45,402 nt of DNA. Source: Desulfobacteraceae bacterium (GTDB lineage: Bacteria > Desulfobacterota > Desulfobacteria > Desulfobacterales > Desulfosalsimonadaceae). Under the pieces are notes generated by a model. That model saw only the letters and a list, made by a program, of their open reading frames with translations. It had not been told where the DNA came from and ran no database searches. Of this stretch, positions 25,603 through 33,587 are shown piece after piece. Made by a program: the position numbers and the translations under genes. Each line of letters opens with the position of its first letter. Position 1 is the first letter of the stretch. The stretch covers positions 1 to 45,402 of the forward strand of contig QZJS01000004.1 of assembly GCA_003597945.1 (NCBI GenBank). The letters run 5' to 3'.

Positions 25603-26571
25603 ATGAAAATCACAAATCATGTAAAATTCAAACCCCTTTTTCAGTTGATCGCCATTCTGATGGCAATACTTCTGGCCGGTAGCGTTGGGTGGGCGGACAA
25701 GATCCCGGTGGATCAGGTCAAGATTTCGACCCCGGTCTACACTCCGGATCTTTCGGCGTTTGCGCCAAAAATGGGCACATATACATACCGGGTCTCCTGG
25801 AAGGGAATTCCGGCGGGCACCGTGGAAATGGAACTGGCGCGCAACGGATCCGATTATGAAATACGGGTCAAAGCGTACACTGTTAAGTTCATCGACACTT
25901 TCTTCAAGCTCCGATACTCGACGGAGGCGGTGATTTCGGCTGAAACCCTGCTTCCGAAGCATTCGGTCTCCTCTTCAAGGGAAAATAAGCGTCATAAGGA
26001 ATCCGAAATGACCTTTCTGCCCGACGGAACGGTTCATTCCATTTCCACAGATAACCGGGGAAGAGTTGAATCCATTGAATTCGAGCCGGACAATTTCACC
26101 CTTGATCCCTACTCCGCTGCTTTCATGGCCCTTGCAATGGACTGGGAGGTCGGTGATACCCGGCAGTTTGATACCTTCAACGGCAAAAACCGTTACTTGA
26201 TCGAACTTACCGCCACAAAACGGACCACTATCAGGGTGGACAGCAGATCACGGGAGGCGATCGTCATCGTTCCTACCGTACAGAAGCTCACGGATACCGA
26301 TTTGAAGAAGCTAAAGAGAGCAGAAATCTATATTTCCGCAGACATTGACAGGGAAATATTGAAAATCTCCAGTGACCTGATGATCGGCAGCGTGGATACC
26401 GACATGGTGGATTTCGAACCGGCGGCCCACACACAGATCGCTGAAAAAACCGAACGCCGACCTGAGGTATCGAGCAATCTCGGCGCAGGACCGCCGGGAC
26501 TTCACAGCGGTTTAAAGCTGAATTTCTGTCCGCCAATGACTGCTTCATACATCAACCCGTCTTTGGCGTGA
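25603..26571 (+). CDS. DUF3108-family exported protein
   Basis: 322 residues. Signal peptide at about 9-30 (LIAILMAILLAGSVGWA), so secreted or periplasmic. The body is a beta-rich DUF3108 domain: GTYTYRVSWKGIPAGTVEMEL, STEAVISAETLLPKH, TFLPDGTVHSI, DPYSAAFMALAMDWEVGDTRQF and IYISADIDREILKI. DUF3108 proteins are widespread in proteobacteria and of unknown biochemical function, probably envelope-related. GAGGGAAAGTAA precedes the ATG. The final 35 residues (after VDFEPAAHT) do not look like the family and may be a replaced tail. No partner gene is adjacent. Confidence 0.82.
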   Translation: MKITNHVKFKPLFQLIAILMAILLAGSVGWADKIPVDQVKISTPVYTPDLSAFAPKMGTYTYRVSWKGIPAGTVEMELARNGSDYEIRVKAYTVKFIDTFFKLRYSTEAVISAETLLPKHSVSSSRENKRHKESEMTFLPDGTVHSISTDNRGRVESIEFEPDNFTLDPYSAAFMALAMDWEVGDTRQFDTFNGKNRYLIELTATKRTTIRVDSRSREAIVIVPTVQKLTDTDLKKLKRAEIYISADIDREILKISSDLMIGSVDTDMVDFEPAAHTQIAEKTERRPEVSSNLGAGPPGLHSGLKLNFCPPMTASYINPSLA

Positions 26572-27027
26572 ATAAAAACAGCCATCCCTTTGTAATATCT
26601 GGTATCAGCCTGAAAAACTGTTTCCGGGCCTGGACTTGCGCCGGCTGACGCTCCGCGCGAATTGCCTTTTTTATTGTGAAACGGTGCTGTCCAAACTTGC
26701 GGGTAAAGGCATAAATTTCATCCGTTGCCAATTCCCTGATTTCATTGACCAGACTATATTTAAAGCCGAGTTGGTCTTTTCCTTCTTCATGAAATAGATT
26801 TCATTTGTCGCTGTTGGCGCGTTTGGCAAGTACGGATGACACATCCTGGACCCAGATCTCTTCACTCGCTTATGTAAAGCCATCCGCACTTCAAATTCAG
26901 TCGTGACAAATCCGGGTTCAAATGGTAATCGTTTATATCAGCAAGACGGCCGAAATATGGCTTGCGTCTTGCAAATACAGGTTACAGAATGAATTTATAT
27001 AAAAAATTTTAAGGGATAAATCCAACG
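26572..27027. other. Intergenic region with a possible coding ghost
   Basis: About 455 bases with no intact gene. On the minus strand around 26640-26890 a frame reads like protein (KYSLVNEIRELATDEIYAF, FTRKFGQHRF) but is interrupted by stops and has no identifiable family. The rest is AT-rich and probably contains the promoter of the DUF2914-diadenylate cyclase pair. Confidence 0.35.
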
Positions 27028-27450
27028 ATGCGCCGATTGAAAAACCATCTGACCGCGGTCATCGGCCTGGCCCTCATCGGGCTGTTTTTCTGCCCGATGG
27101 GGATGGCGGCCGATGCCGGTAAACCGGGGCTGAGGCTGGAAAACGCCGCCATGTGCGAAGCCATCGCCGATTTTCAGCCCATCAATCCGGGACTTGTCTT
27201 TTCCGTAAATGTGGGTACGATCATCTGCTTTACCCAGTTTTCCGGCATCGAATCTGAAATCAGCGTGCTGCACAAGTGGCACCGCCGGGATCAACTGGTG
27301 ACCACCAAGATACTGATGCTCAAAACGCCGCGCTGGGCCACCTACAGCAGCATTCATCTCCGGGAATCCGACCGGGGTCCGTGGCGGGTGGACATCGTGG
27401 ATGCGGACAACCGGGTGTTTGAAGTGCTGCGGTTTTCAGTAACGGATTAA
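27028..27450 (+). CDS. DUF2914-domain exported protein
   Basis: 140 residues with a signal peptide (about 8-28, ending GMAAD). DUF2914 features are AAMCEAIADFQPINPG, VGTIICFTQFSGIE, SVLHKWHRRDQLV and the C-terminal GPWRVDIVDADNRVFEVLRF. Members are small exported beta proteins of unknown role. Its stop is four bases before the ATG of the diadenylate cyclase gene, so the two are one transcription unit and the protein may act with the extracytoplasmic YbbR part of that enzyme. That link is inference. Confidence 0.82.
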   Translation: MRRLKNHLTAVIGLALIGLFFCPMGMAADAGKPGLRLENAAMCEAIADFQPINPGLVFSVNVGTIICFTQFSGIESEISVLHKWHRRDQLVTTKILMLKTPRWATYSSIHLRESDRGPWRVDIVDADNRVFEVLRFSVTD

Positions 27451-27454
27451 GAGA

Positions 27455-28885
27455 ATGGGATTTGAAACCCTGAGCGGCATTATCCGCTGGCAGGATATAG
27501 TGGATATCCTGCTCAACAGCTACATTCTTTTTCGCCTCTATGTGCTGTTCCGGGGCACTCACGTGATCCGGGTGGTAGCTGCCCTGGTCCTGCTGTGGGT
27601 GTTTCAGCGGGTGGCCGCACATATGGGGCTGATCGTCACCAGCTGGGCCATGCAGGGGATCGTGGCCGTGGCGGCGCTGATTATCATCATCGTATTTAGA
27701 AATGAAATCCGGAATGTGCTCCAGACCCGGAACTGGGGGGCCATTTTGTGGGGGTTCTCCCAGAAGTTCTCCAGCACCCCTCTGGATATCATCACGGAAA
27801 GCGTCCACGAGCTGTCCCGCAGGCGGATCGGCGCGCTGATCGTTCTGCCTGGCAAGGAAAACTTAAATGAAATAGTCACTGGCGGAGTGGAATGGCAGGG
27901 GATGATCTCCCGTGAGATGCTGCTTTCCATTTTCTGGCAGGACAACCCTGTACATGACGGCGCCGCGATCGTTCAGGGGAGACGCATCACCCGGGTCGGC
28001 GCCATCCTCCCCTTAAGCCAGAGAACGGACCTGCCCCAGCGGTTCGGCACCCGCCACCGGGCCGCCGCGGGGCTGGCCCAGGAATCGGATGCCATGGTCA
28101 TCGTGGTGTCCGAGGAAACCGGCAAAGTCGTCGTCGCCCGGGGGGATGACATCATCGACATCCAGGACAACCACATGCTGGCGCTGGAAATGAAGCGGCA
28201 CCTGGGGATCGAGGGGAAAAAGGCCCAGGGGATCAAGCGGGAAACACTGGAATTATCCGCGGTGGCCCTGCTGTGCGTTTTCACGATCACCGCCATTTGG
28301 TTCAGTTTCAGCAAGGGGATCCAGACGCTCACCACCATTCAGGTGCCGGTTGAATTCGTCAACCGGAACGCCAATCTAAATATCTTCGACACGTCGGCCA
28401 GCACCGTCGAACTCTATCTCAGCGGGTCGGGCGCCCTGATCAAGACCCTTCAGCCGGCGCAGGTGAAGGTGGCCATCGACCTGAGAAATGCCATTGTCGG
28501 AGAAAACACGTTCAATCTAAACGGGCACAACGTGGTGCTCCCCCCCGGCGTGCGGTTAAACCGAATCGAACCCGCCGCCCTCATGGTGACGCTGGACCAG
28601 ATCACTTCCCGGAAAATACCCGTCCAGGTCAACTGGACAGGCCGCCTCCCTGAAGGCCTGGTGTTGAAAAACGCTGTAATCGCGCCTTCACAGATCAAGG
28701 TCACCGGCGCCAGCCAGTTGCTGAAGCGGACCACCACTATCTACACGGAGCCGGTCCATCTGGATAAACTGACCCGTAACGGCCGCCTCACCGCCAGGCT
28801 GGTTCTGGAGTCCGCTTCCCTGCAGGCGGGTGAAGACCGGGTGGAAATTCACTACACCATGGGCGAGCGCACTCCCGTTCCGTAA
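27455..28885 (+). CDS. Diadenylate cyclase (CdaA-type DAC domain) fused to YbbR (CdaR-like) domains
   Basis: Makes c-di-AMP from two ATP. 476 residues. Three N-terminal membrane helices (about 12-32, 37-60, 64-84) precede the DAC domain (about 105-250) with both catalytic motifs, DGA (168-170, in NPVHDGAAIV) and RHR (200-202, in FGTRHRAAAGL). A fourth helix (about 266-286) leads to two YbbR repeats on the far side of the membrane (for example IQVPVEFVNRNANL, PVQVNWTGRLPEGL). In Firmicutes CdaA and its regulator YbbR/CdaR are separate adjacent genes; here they form one polypeptide. Translationally close to the DUF2914 gene. GC is higher than its neighbours in the island. Confidence 0.92.
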   Translation: MGFETLSGIIRWQDIVDILLNSYILFRLYVLFRGTHVIRVVAALVLLWVFQRVAAHMGLIVTSWAMQGIVAVAALIIIIVFRNEIRNVLQTRNWGAILWGFSQKFSSTPLDIITESVHELSRRRIGALIVLPGKENLNEIVTGGVEWQGMISREMLLSIFWQDNPVHDGAAIVQGRRITRVGAILPLSQRTDLPQRFGTRHRAAAGLAQESDAMVIVVSEETGKVVVARGDDIIDIQDNHMLALEMKRHLGIEGKKAQGIKRETLELSAVALLCVFTITAIWFSFSKGIQTLTTIQVPVEFVNRNANLNIFDTSASTVELYLSGSGALIKTLQPAQVKVAIDLRNAIVGENTFNLNGHNVVLPPGVRLNRIEPAALMVTLDQITSRKIPVQVNWTGRLPEGLVLKNAVIAPSQIKVTGASQLLKRTTTIYTEPVHLDKLTRNGRLTARLVLESASLQAGEDRVEIHYTMGERTPVP

Positions 28886-29015
28886 TTCAAGGTGAGATGC
28901 ATTAGGTCTTAAACTGTTTTTTTTCGAAGTAGCCTTCTCACGGCCTGCACCCCAAAAGGCCGGCCCCCTGGCTTTACAGATAAAATCAACAGCCTCCCTT
29001 GGTGGCGCCTATAAA

Positions 29016-30080
29016 TTAAGGTTCCTGCATGAAGCGGATGATGGCATCGGCCAATTGCGGGCCATGGGTTTCTTGCAGGAAATGACCTGCTCCCTGAATC
29101 GTCAGATGGTCGCGATTTCGAGCGCCGGGGATACGCTGTTGAAATTCCACCTCGCCGCCTCGCGTGATGGGATCGGAATCGCTGAAAGCCGTCAAAAACG
29201 GCTTCTCCCACTGTTCAAGAACTTCCCATGCGGCGGCGTTCTCGCGCAACTCTGAGGGAACAAGATAAGGCATAATCCGGGGACCGGCTTTATAACGGGC
29301 GTCAGGAAAAGGGGCGTCATAGGCGGTTACCAGTTCGAGGTCCAGGGCACCCTCCTTACCAGCGGCCACCAACCCCACAATTTTGCCCACCGGCATATCC
29401 TCGACAGTCTGGGAGTAGGCTGCCCAGCGGATGAAACTCGGGTTTTCACTCAATTCTTCCCAGGTAACCGTGCCCTCCCACCACAGAAGAAAACGAAACA
29501 AGGGGTAACCGATATACCCGCGCAAGCCGCCCGATCCAGGCAGGCCGGTATTTGCGACAATTACACGCGCGAAGCGATCAGGCTCCTCAGCCAGGACACG
29601 CAGGCCGATCAACCCGCCCCAGTCCTGCACGAACATCGTGATGTCGTTAAGGTCCAGGGCTAACACCAGCGCCCGCATCTGCGCCACATGGCGTTGATGA
29701 GAATGGTCCTCGACACTCGTCGGCTTGTCGGAGCGGCCAAAACCCATCAGGTCCGGGGCGATTACCCGATGTCCAGCCGCCACCAATGGTGGAATCATGT
29801 GCCGATAAAGATAGCTCCAGGTCGGCTCCCCGTGCAGAAGAAGCACTGCGGCCCCGTCACGGGGGCCTTCATCCACATAGTGAAAGCGAAGGCCGTCAAG
29901 TTCAATATAATTGGGCGTGAAAGGAAAGTCCGGAAGATTGTCAAAGCGTGTGTCGGGAGTGCGGAATATACCGGGTGAAATCTCATCGGCAAGGGCCGAC
30001 ATGCTGAATAAGACGATCGAAAAAACAATAGTACAGATGACCGACCGCATGAAAAATGATTTTACCATAGTGAATAACAT
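29016..30080 (-). CDS. Exported haloalkane dehalogenase-like alpha/beta hydrolase (HLD-I type)
   Basis: 354 residues. A signal peptide (about 8-32, ending MSALAD) is unusual, since typical haloalkane dehalogenases are cytosolic. The domain begins with RTPDTRFDNLPDFPFTPNYIELDG, characteristic of HLD-I enzymes. The oxyanion/halide block is LLLHGEPTWSYLYR, the nucleophile Asp lies in VQDWGGLIGLR, the acid Asp in FSDSDPITRG and the His in GAGHFLQE, so the catalytic triad is complete. The Glu-Trp after the HG and the nucleophile-adjacent Trp (DWGG) supply halide-stabilising residues of the group. The start is uncertain: ATG at 30080 or an internal ATG at 30068 with AAGGA upstream. The substrate is unknown. 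Confidence 0.88.
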   Translation of the reverse strand: MLFTMVKSFFMRSVICTIVFSIVLFSMSALADEISPGIFRTPDTRFDNLPDFPFTPNYIELDGLRFHYVDEGPRDGAAVLLLHGEPTWSYLYRHMIPPLVAAGHRVIAPDLMGFGRSDKPTSVEDHSHQRHVAQMRALVLALDLNDITMFVQDWGGLIGLRVLAEEPDRFARVIVANTGLPGSGGLRGYIGYPLFRFLLWWEGTVTWEELSENPSFIRWAAYSQTVEDMPVGKIVGLVAAGKEGALDLELVTAYDAPFPDARYKAGPRIMPYLVPSELRENAAAWEVLEQWEKPFLTAFSDSDPITRGGEVEFQQRIPGARNRDHLTIQGAGHFLQETHGPQLADAIIRFMQEP

Positions 30081-30200
30081 CCTTGTTTTAAATGTTTTTT
30101 TAACGGATGAAGACTATTATGTCCTGAAGCATAACGGCAAAAGGCTGGGGTCAAAGTCATTTGATGGAATATCAGTCTTTGAAGCATTAAACATCCGGGC

Positions 30201-30731
30201 CTAAACGCGCAGTCGCTCCACATCTCCGGTGGCAAGGCCAACATACATCATGGCCTTGTTTTGGGGCACGTACAAAATGCCCTTGAGCCTGGTTTCGATC
30301 AGTTCCGTGATGATCCCGCATTGCGCCAGGGTGTCGAGATAGGCATATCGCGTAACGGCAGCCCCTTTCGTGGTGATGGTGCCGGACTGGAGTACGCTGA
30401 CCCCGGCCTTTTTGACCTGATCGAGCTTTTCGTCAAAACCACGCACAATTGCCCCCAAATGATGAATGCCGCCGCCATTTTTGCGAAGCATGTCGGAATA
30501 GATGCATTCATCGCCGCCTTTTACCTGAATCAGCTCGTATTCCATTCCGCCCCGGAAGGCGATCACGATATCCAGATCCAGGTTGACGGGTTTTTCCCGG
30601 TAGGCAAGTTCATGTTTGACGGTTTTGGAGCGGAACCAGGGACCGATACCCAGGGTTTGCGAATAATACGCGGCCGCTTTTGGTATGTCTTTGACAAGAA
30701 TGCCGATCTGGTTCATTTTCGGAAAATTCAT
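30201..30731 (-). CDS. VOC-superfamily (glyoxalase/epimerase-like) protein
   Basis: 176 residues with two beta-alpha-beta-beta-beta modules. Module one has MNQIGILVKDIPKAAAYYSQTLGIGPWF and a strand ending in Glu (GMEYELIQVK). Module two has GGGIHHLGAIVRGFDEKLDQVKKAG and a terminal Glu (IITELIE). These are candidate metal ligands as in methylmalonyl-CoA epimerase and glyoxalase I. The reaction cannot be assigned. A strong GGAGGAAGGA site sits directly before the ATG. It follows nothing on its strand for some distance and precedes the hydrolase gene by about 120 bases, so the two could share a transcript. Confidence 0.82.
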   Translation of the reverse strand: MNFPKMNQIGILVKDIPKAAAYYSQTLGIGPWFRSKTVKHELAYREKPVNLDLDIVIAFRGGMEYELIQVKGGDECIYSDMLRKNGGGIHHLGAIVRGFDEKLDQVKKAGVSVLQSGTITTKGAAVTRYAYLDTLAQCGIITELIETRLKGILYVPQNKAMMYVGLATGDVERLRV

Positions 30732-30774
30732 TCCTTCCTCCTTTCAACCCGGATTTAGGCAATCACAGGCTCCG

Positions 30775-31230
30775 GGCTTGCCATCCTAAGGAATTCGCCT
30801 TTGTCTGCTGTTCCAATTTCAGCCAGTACTTACAAACGACATCCTTGCAACACTGTCGATAAACCCATGCAAGGCCCGCTTTGATAATCTCTTCGTTGAT
30901 TCAGGTGTCCTCGAGATAAACAATGTCAACAACACGGCCATAACGCTCCTTGTCTTTCTGGACAACCCGCACATCTTTTTTGAACACAAGGTCGGATACA
31001 AATTGCTTGGCCCGGGTGCCGAAGTCCTGGTGGGATTCCGGGCCGTCGATTCCGTAGAAGCGGATTTTGTGCTGGGTGCGGTCGTTTTGCCGGAGCGCGA
31101 TGATTGTTTCGCCGTCTGCGATTCCTGTGACTTTGCCGGTGATTGATTGGGCGTGGGAGGTGGCTGCGGCTATGACGGCTGCGGTGAGGAGGAGGGTGAT
31201 TATTATGGGGATGAGAATGTGTTTTGGCAT
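30775..31230 (-). pseudogene. Exported thermonuclease (SNase) gene broken by an in-frame TGA and a 3' frameshift
   Basis: Starts MPKHILIPIIITLLL with a signal peptide ending SHAQS. The SNase domain has the calcium/active-site residues: GIADGETI, RFYGIDGPES (Arg and Glu) and RYGRVVDIVYL (Arg). After VYLEDT a TGA (30901-30903) interrupts it, yet the same frame continues with unmistakable family sequence, INEEIIKAGLAWVYRQCCK and CKYWLKLEQQTKANSLG. A further shift is needed to recover the usual GLWASPEPV ending. The open part is 30901-31230, about 109 residues. An upstream extension of the frame to 31380 has no ribosome-binding site. Readthrough or selenocysteine is not supported, because the family has no conserved Cys at this position. 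Confidence 0.8.
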
Positions 31231-31363
31231 GAGATTTTTTACTACCCATTGGATTATAAAATCTAATAATATTTTGTATTTGTTAAATAATTCCTTGCCG
31301 CTTAAAAAAGATACTCTTTTAACGAAGTACTCTATATTCGGCATGGGCTTACTCTTCATTAAA

Positions 31364-32305
31364 CTAAACTGCCGGCTCAATAATTTTGATTTGGTTGCGT
31401 TTTAAAAATTCATTGAAGCCATAAACCGGCTTGCCCAAGAAATTCATTTTGACGGCATTGACCGGGCAATTGTTGATACAGCCTAAACAAGCTATGCATC
31501 GGCTTTCATCAATGTCCTGCTCAAGATCGATTGCTCCCACTGGACATTTATCCGTGCAAATGCCGCATTTGATACAGGTTTCTTTATCAATCATATGGCT
31601 ACTGATCATCAGTTTCGTAAACCATATCTGCGGGAATATTTTCATCAGGCTGTCCATGCCGAATGCTTCCTCAACGTCAATTGATAATCCGGAATTGATA
31701 TTTTTAAGTACATCGGCGGAGAATCTGCGTGCCTGGCTATAGGTCGTGTCATTAGGTAAATCCTTGTAAGAAAGGATTCTTTTTTCATTTCCAAGGGACC
31801 ATGTTGGCGCAAAAGTTGACATATTGCCAAAAGTCTCCATCCCCACCGGTATGCCGCCTTTATCGGTCATCAGATCGAGTAAACCGCATGCGGTATTATG
31901 CTGACCATCACCGGAACCGCCAAACGTTACGAAAGCAGCAACCGGCACCCCATCGATACGAGGAATATCGGTCAACCACTGTTTTAAATTAACCGGAACA
32001 TCCATATAATAAACCGGCGATCCAATCGTGATCAGGTCATAATGGGATAATGACGTTTTACCCAGGTTCCGATATTCAGCCATTTCAACCCCAAGACCTG
32101 CTTTTTGCCATTCATGCCCGATAACCCGGCCGATTCTCTCCGTATGCCCGGTTTGGCTGTACCATATCACCAGAACCTTTTTAGGGGCCGTATCTTTCAT
32201 TGGAGTGTTTGCCCGTTTATTATTTGAACAAGATGTTAAGCCAACCGTGGTAAAGGCTGCATATCCCAAAACACATTTTTTGATAAACGAACGCCTGTTT
32301 TCCAT
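31364..32305 (-). CDS. Exported flavodoxin-like / 2x[4Fe-4S] ferredoxin protein
   Basis: 313 residues. The N-terminus has a twin-arginine motif (RRSFIKK) and a lipobox-like LTSC, suggesting Tat export and possible lipidation. Residues 40-200 form a flavodoxin domain with the phosphate loop YSQTGHTERIG and GSPVYYMDVP. The C-terminal part has two 4Fe-4S ferredoxin motifs, CIKCGICTDKCP and CIACLGCINNCP, in the EFR1 arrangement. Cytosolic EFR1-type proteins are common; an exported form is unusual. The electron donor and acceptor are unknown. AT-rich relative to the core genes. ATG start without a strong ribosome-binding site. Confidence 0.85.
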   Translation of the reverse strand: MENRRSFIKKCVLGYAAFTTVGLTSCSNNKRANTPMKDTAPKKVLVIWYSQTGHTERIGRVIGHEWQKAGLGVEMAEYRNLGKTSLSHYDLITIGSPVYYMDVPVNLKQWLTDIPRIDGVPVAAFVTFGGSGDGQHNTACGLLDLMTDKGGIPVGMETFGNMSTFAPTWSLGNEKRILSYKDLPNDTTYSQARRFSADVLKNINSGLSIDVEEAFGMDSLMKIFPQIWFTKLMISSHMIDKETCIKCGICTDKCPVGAIDLEQDIDESRCIACLGCINNCPVNAVKMNFLGKPVYGFNEFLKRNQIKIIEPAV

Positions 32306-32382
32306 AATTACAAATCTTTAAATCCGATTAATTTCCCATGTTTTTCTGTCTCCCTCTGATGGTTCTCATTGGGCATATAATT

Positions 32383-32540
32383 TCATCCGCCATCTTTTTG
32401 TGTATAGACAAACCTTAATTCATCGTATTTTGCCAAAACTAAATCAGCGAAGCTATTCTCGCCAGTAAGTAATGCACGGATGTCGTTACGATCAATTACG
32501 CAAATTGAGATATTGTCTTGGTGGCACCAGCCTTGAAGAA
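32383..32540 (-). pseudogene. Coding fragment downstream of the 111-residue gene, different frame
   Basis: A minus-strand frame without its own start reads LILQGWCHQDNISICVID then DIRALLTGENSFADLVLAK and ends at a TGA (32383-32385). It reads like the C-terminal end of a protein and overlaps the 3' end of the gene at 32496-32831 in another frame. A single frameshift in that gene would join the two into one longer product. Family not recognised. Confidence 0.35.
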
Positions 32541-32831
32541 TAAGTTGGCCGTCATTAAGCCCTTTGCCAGGTGTACGGATGCCAGATTCAATATCTCGGG
32601 GACCAGGCTGTATTCATAGCCTTGGGGAGTTTTGTTCCTGTTGATGAAATGGGCAAATTTGTATTGCCGGGAGTTGGTGAGTTTTGCCATAAGACTGGAG
32701 AAGTCTTGCAGCCTGATTTCCTTCCTCGATGCCTCGGAAATCATACGGTTGATATCGCTCAACAGCAGGGTTTTTCCGGTAAACAGTGCATCAAGGATCA
32801 ATTGGCTTCGAGTCTTATTGCCCTTAGTCAT
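32496..32831 (-). CDS. Hypothetical protein, possibly frame-shifted at its 3' end
   Basis: 111 residues from the ATG at 32831 (GAGG lies five bases upstream), or 124 from an earlier ATG without a ribosome-binding site. Helical, slightly basic N-terminus (TRSQLILDALFTGKTLLLSD), then KLTNSRQYKFAHFINRNK. No family recognised and no membrane segment. It ends with an atypical SQFA tail where an overlapping frame continues with more protein-like sequence, suggesting truncation. Adjacent to the recombinase fragment; probably island cargo. Confidence 0.5.
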   Translation of the reverse strand: MTKGNKTRSQLILDALFTGKTLLLSDINRMISEASRKEIRLQDFSSLMAKLTNSRQYKFAHFINRNKTPQGYEYSLVPEILNLASVHLAKGLMTANLFFKAGATKTISQFA

Positions 32832-33041
32832 GACGGCCTCGCGAAAAGGGTGGGGATAAGTTTTGAGCATTTTAACCGTAATTTACCAGTTTTGCAAGGA
32901 AAATTCGAATGATAGATAGGATGTTATTTTGGATAAGAAACGAATTGGATTATCAGAGGCGCTTTCGTCCATTGGTGCAAAGACAGGGGATGTGATTCGG
33001 ATGGCACACAGTACACAAAGAATAAAATACCCATAAAGGGC

Positions 33042-33326
33042 TTGCTGAAAAGATTGTGTAAACGCATTGGCGTAAAAGAATTTGGGTTCCACGCTTTGCG
33101 TCACAAAGTTGCATCAATCCTGATGGATAGTGGCAAGGCAAACCTGTCGGCGATCCAACATTTTTTGCGGCATAAAAAAGCGACGACAACCGAGCTGTAT
33201 CTCAAATCGTTAAGCCCTGGTGGTCAGGTAATGGAAGATATTTTAGATGCCCATTGTGAGGAGCAGACAGAGGTAAAAAAGACAAGGAAGGTCCCCAAAA
33301 AAACTGAAAATTGTAAATTATTATAA
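33042..33326 (+). pseudogene. Tyrosine recombinase (phage integrase) C-terminal fragment
   Basis: About 94 residues carrying the end of the catalytic domain: the Arg-His box GFHALRHKVAS, the second His in FLRHKKATTTE and the nucleophile Tyr in LYLKSL. The N-terminal arm-binding and core-binding domains and the first catalytic Arg are missing. The same frame continues a short way upstream without a start; the TTG at 33042 is only nominal. It points toward the tRNA-Ser genes. This is the expected partner of the tRNA-derived direct repeats and is almost certainly inactive. Confidence 0.8.
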
Positions 33327-33430
33327 TAAAAATGAGTAGTTATAATCCAGTGCTTTTTTATCTGGGATATGCAGCTCCCCTTGTTTTTCAAAAGTGGTAG
33401 CCAAATCAGTGGCCAAGCCCCTTTTAAAAC

Positions 33431-33458
33431 AAAAAAGCCCGGTCCGAAAACCGGGCTA
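33431..33458 (-). terminator. Rho-independent terminator of the tRNA-Ser genes
   Basis: On the minus strand AGCCCGG and CCGGGCT (7-base arms, 8-base loop) followed by TTTTTT. 12 bases after the tRNA 3' end. Confidence 0.88.
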
Positions 33459-33514
33459 ACTTATTGAAATGGCGGAGAGAGAGGGATTCGAACCCTCGGT
33501 GCAGCTTTACACCG
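33439..33514 (-). repeat. Right direct repeat (attR-like) inside the intact tRNA-Ser(GCU)
   Basis: Partner of 24798-24873, 73 of 76 identical. It covers the terminator stem, the spacer and the 3' half of the functional tRNA. Confidence 0.85.
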
Positions 33515-33563
33515 CACACTCGCTTAGCAGGCGAGCGCCTTCAGCCAGCTCGGCCATCTCTCC
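33470..33563 (-). tRNA. tRNA-Ser (anticodon GCU)
   Basis: 94 bases on the minus strand. The acceptor GGAGAGA pairs with TCTCTCC, followed by G and an encoded CCA. The anticodon loop CTGCTAA gives GCT. A long variable arm (GTGCGGTGTAAAGCTGCAC) is typical of Ser. Its 3' half is the integration site. Confidence 0.95.
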
Positions 33564-33587
33564 GAAAAACAGATACCATCAGTCTGA

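Larger units (their letters stand above)
24798..33514. mobile_element. Probable decayed genomic island integrated at tRNA-Ser(GCU)
   Basis: A 76-base direct repeat (24798-24873 and 33439-33514, three mismatches) flanks about 8.6 kb. The repeat consists of the tRNA-Ser(GCU) 3' half plus downstream terminator, the classical attachment site of tyrosine-recombinase elements. A recombinase C-terminal fragment (33042-33326) lies about 145 bases from the intact tRNA. Gene content and base composition inside are mixed: AT-rich at 31.2-33.4 kb, GC-rich at 27-29 kb. Several fragments are broken. No intact integrase, excisionase or transfer gene is present, so the element looks immobile. The alternative is a simple segmental duplication of the tRNA end. 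Confidence 0.65.

Noticed and set aside
30898-30906. TGA in the thermonuclease read as selenocysteine
   Set aside because: The family has no conserved Cys at this position, no SECIS-like hairpin is evident, and a second lesion downstream indicates decay.
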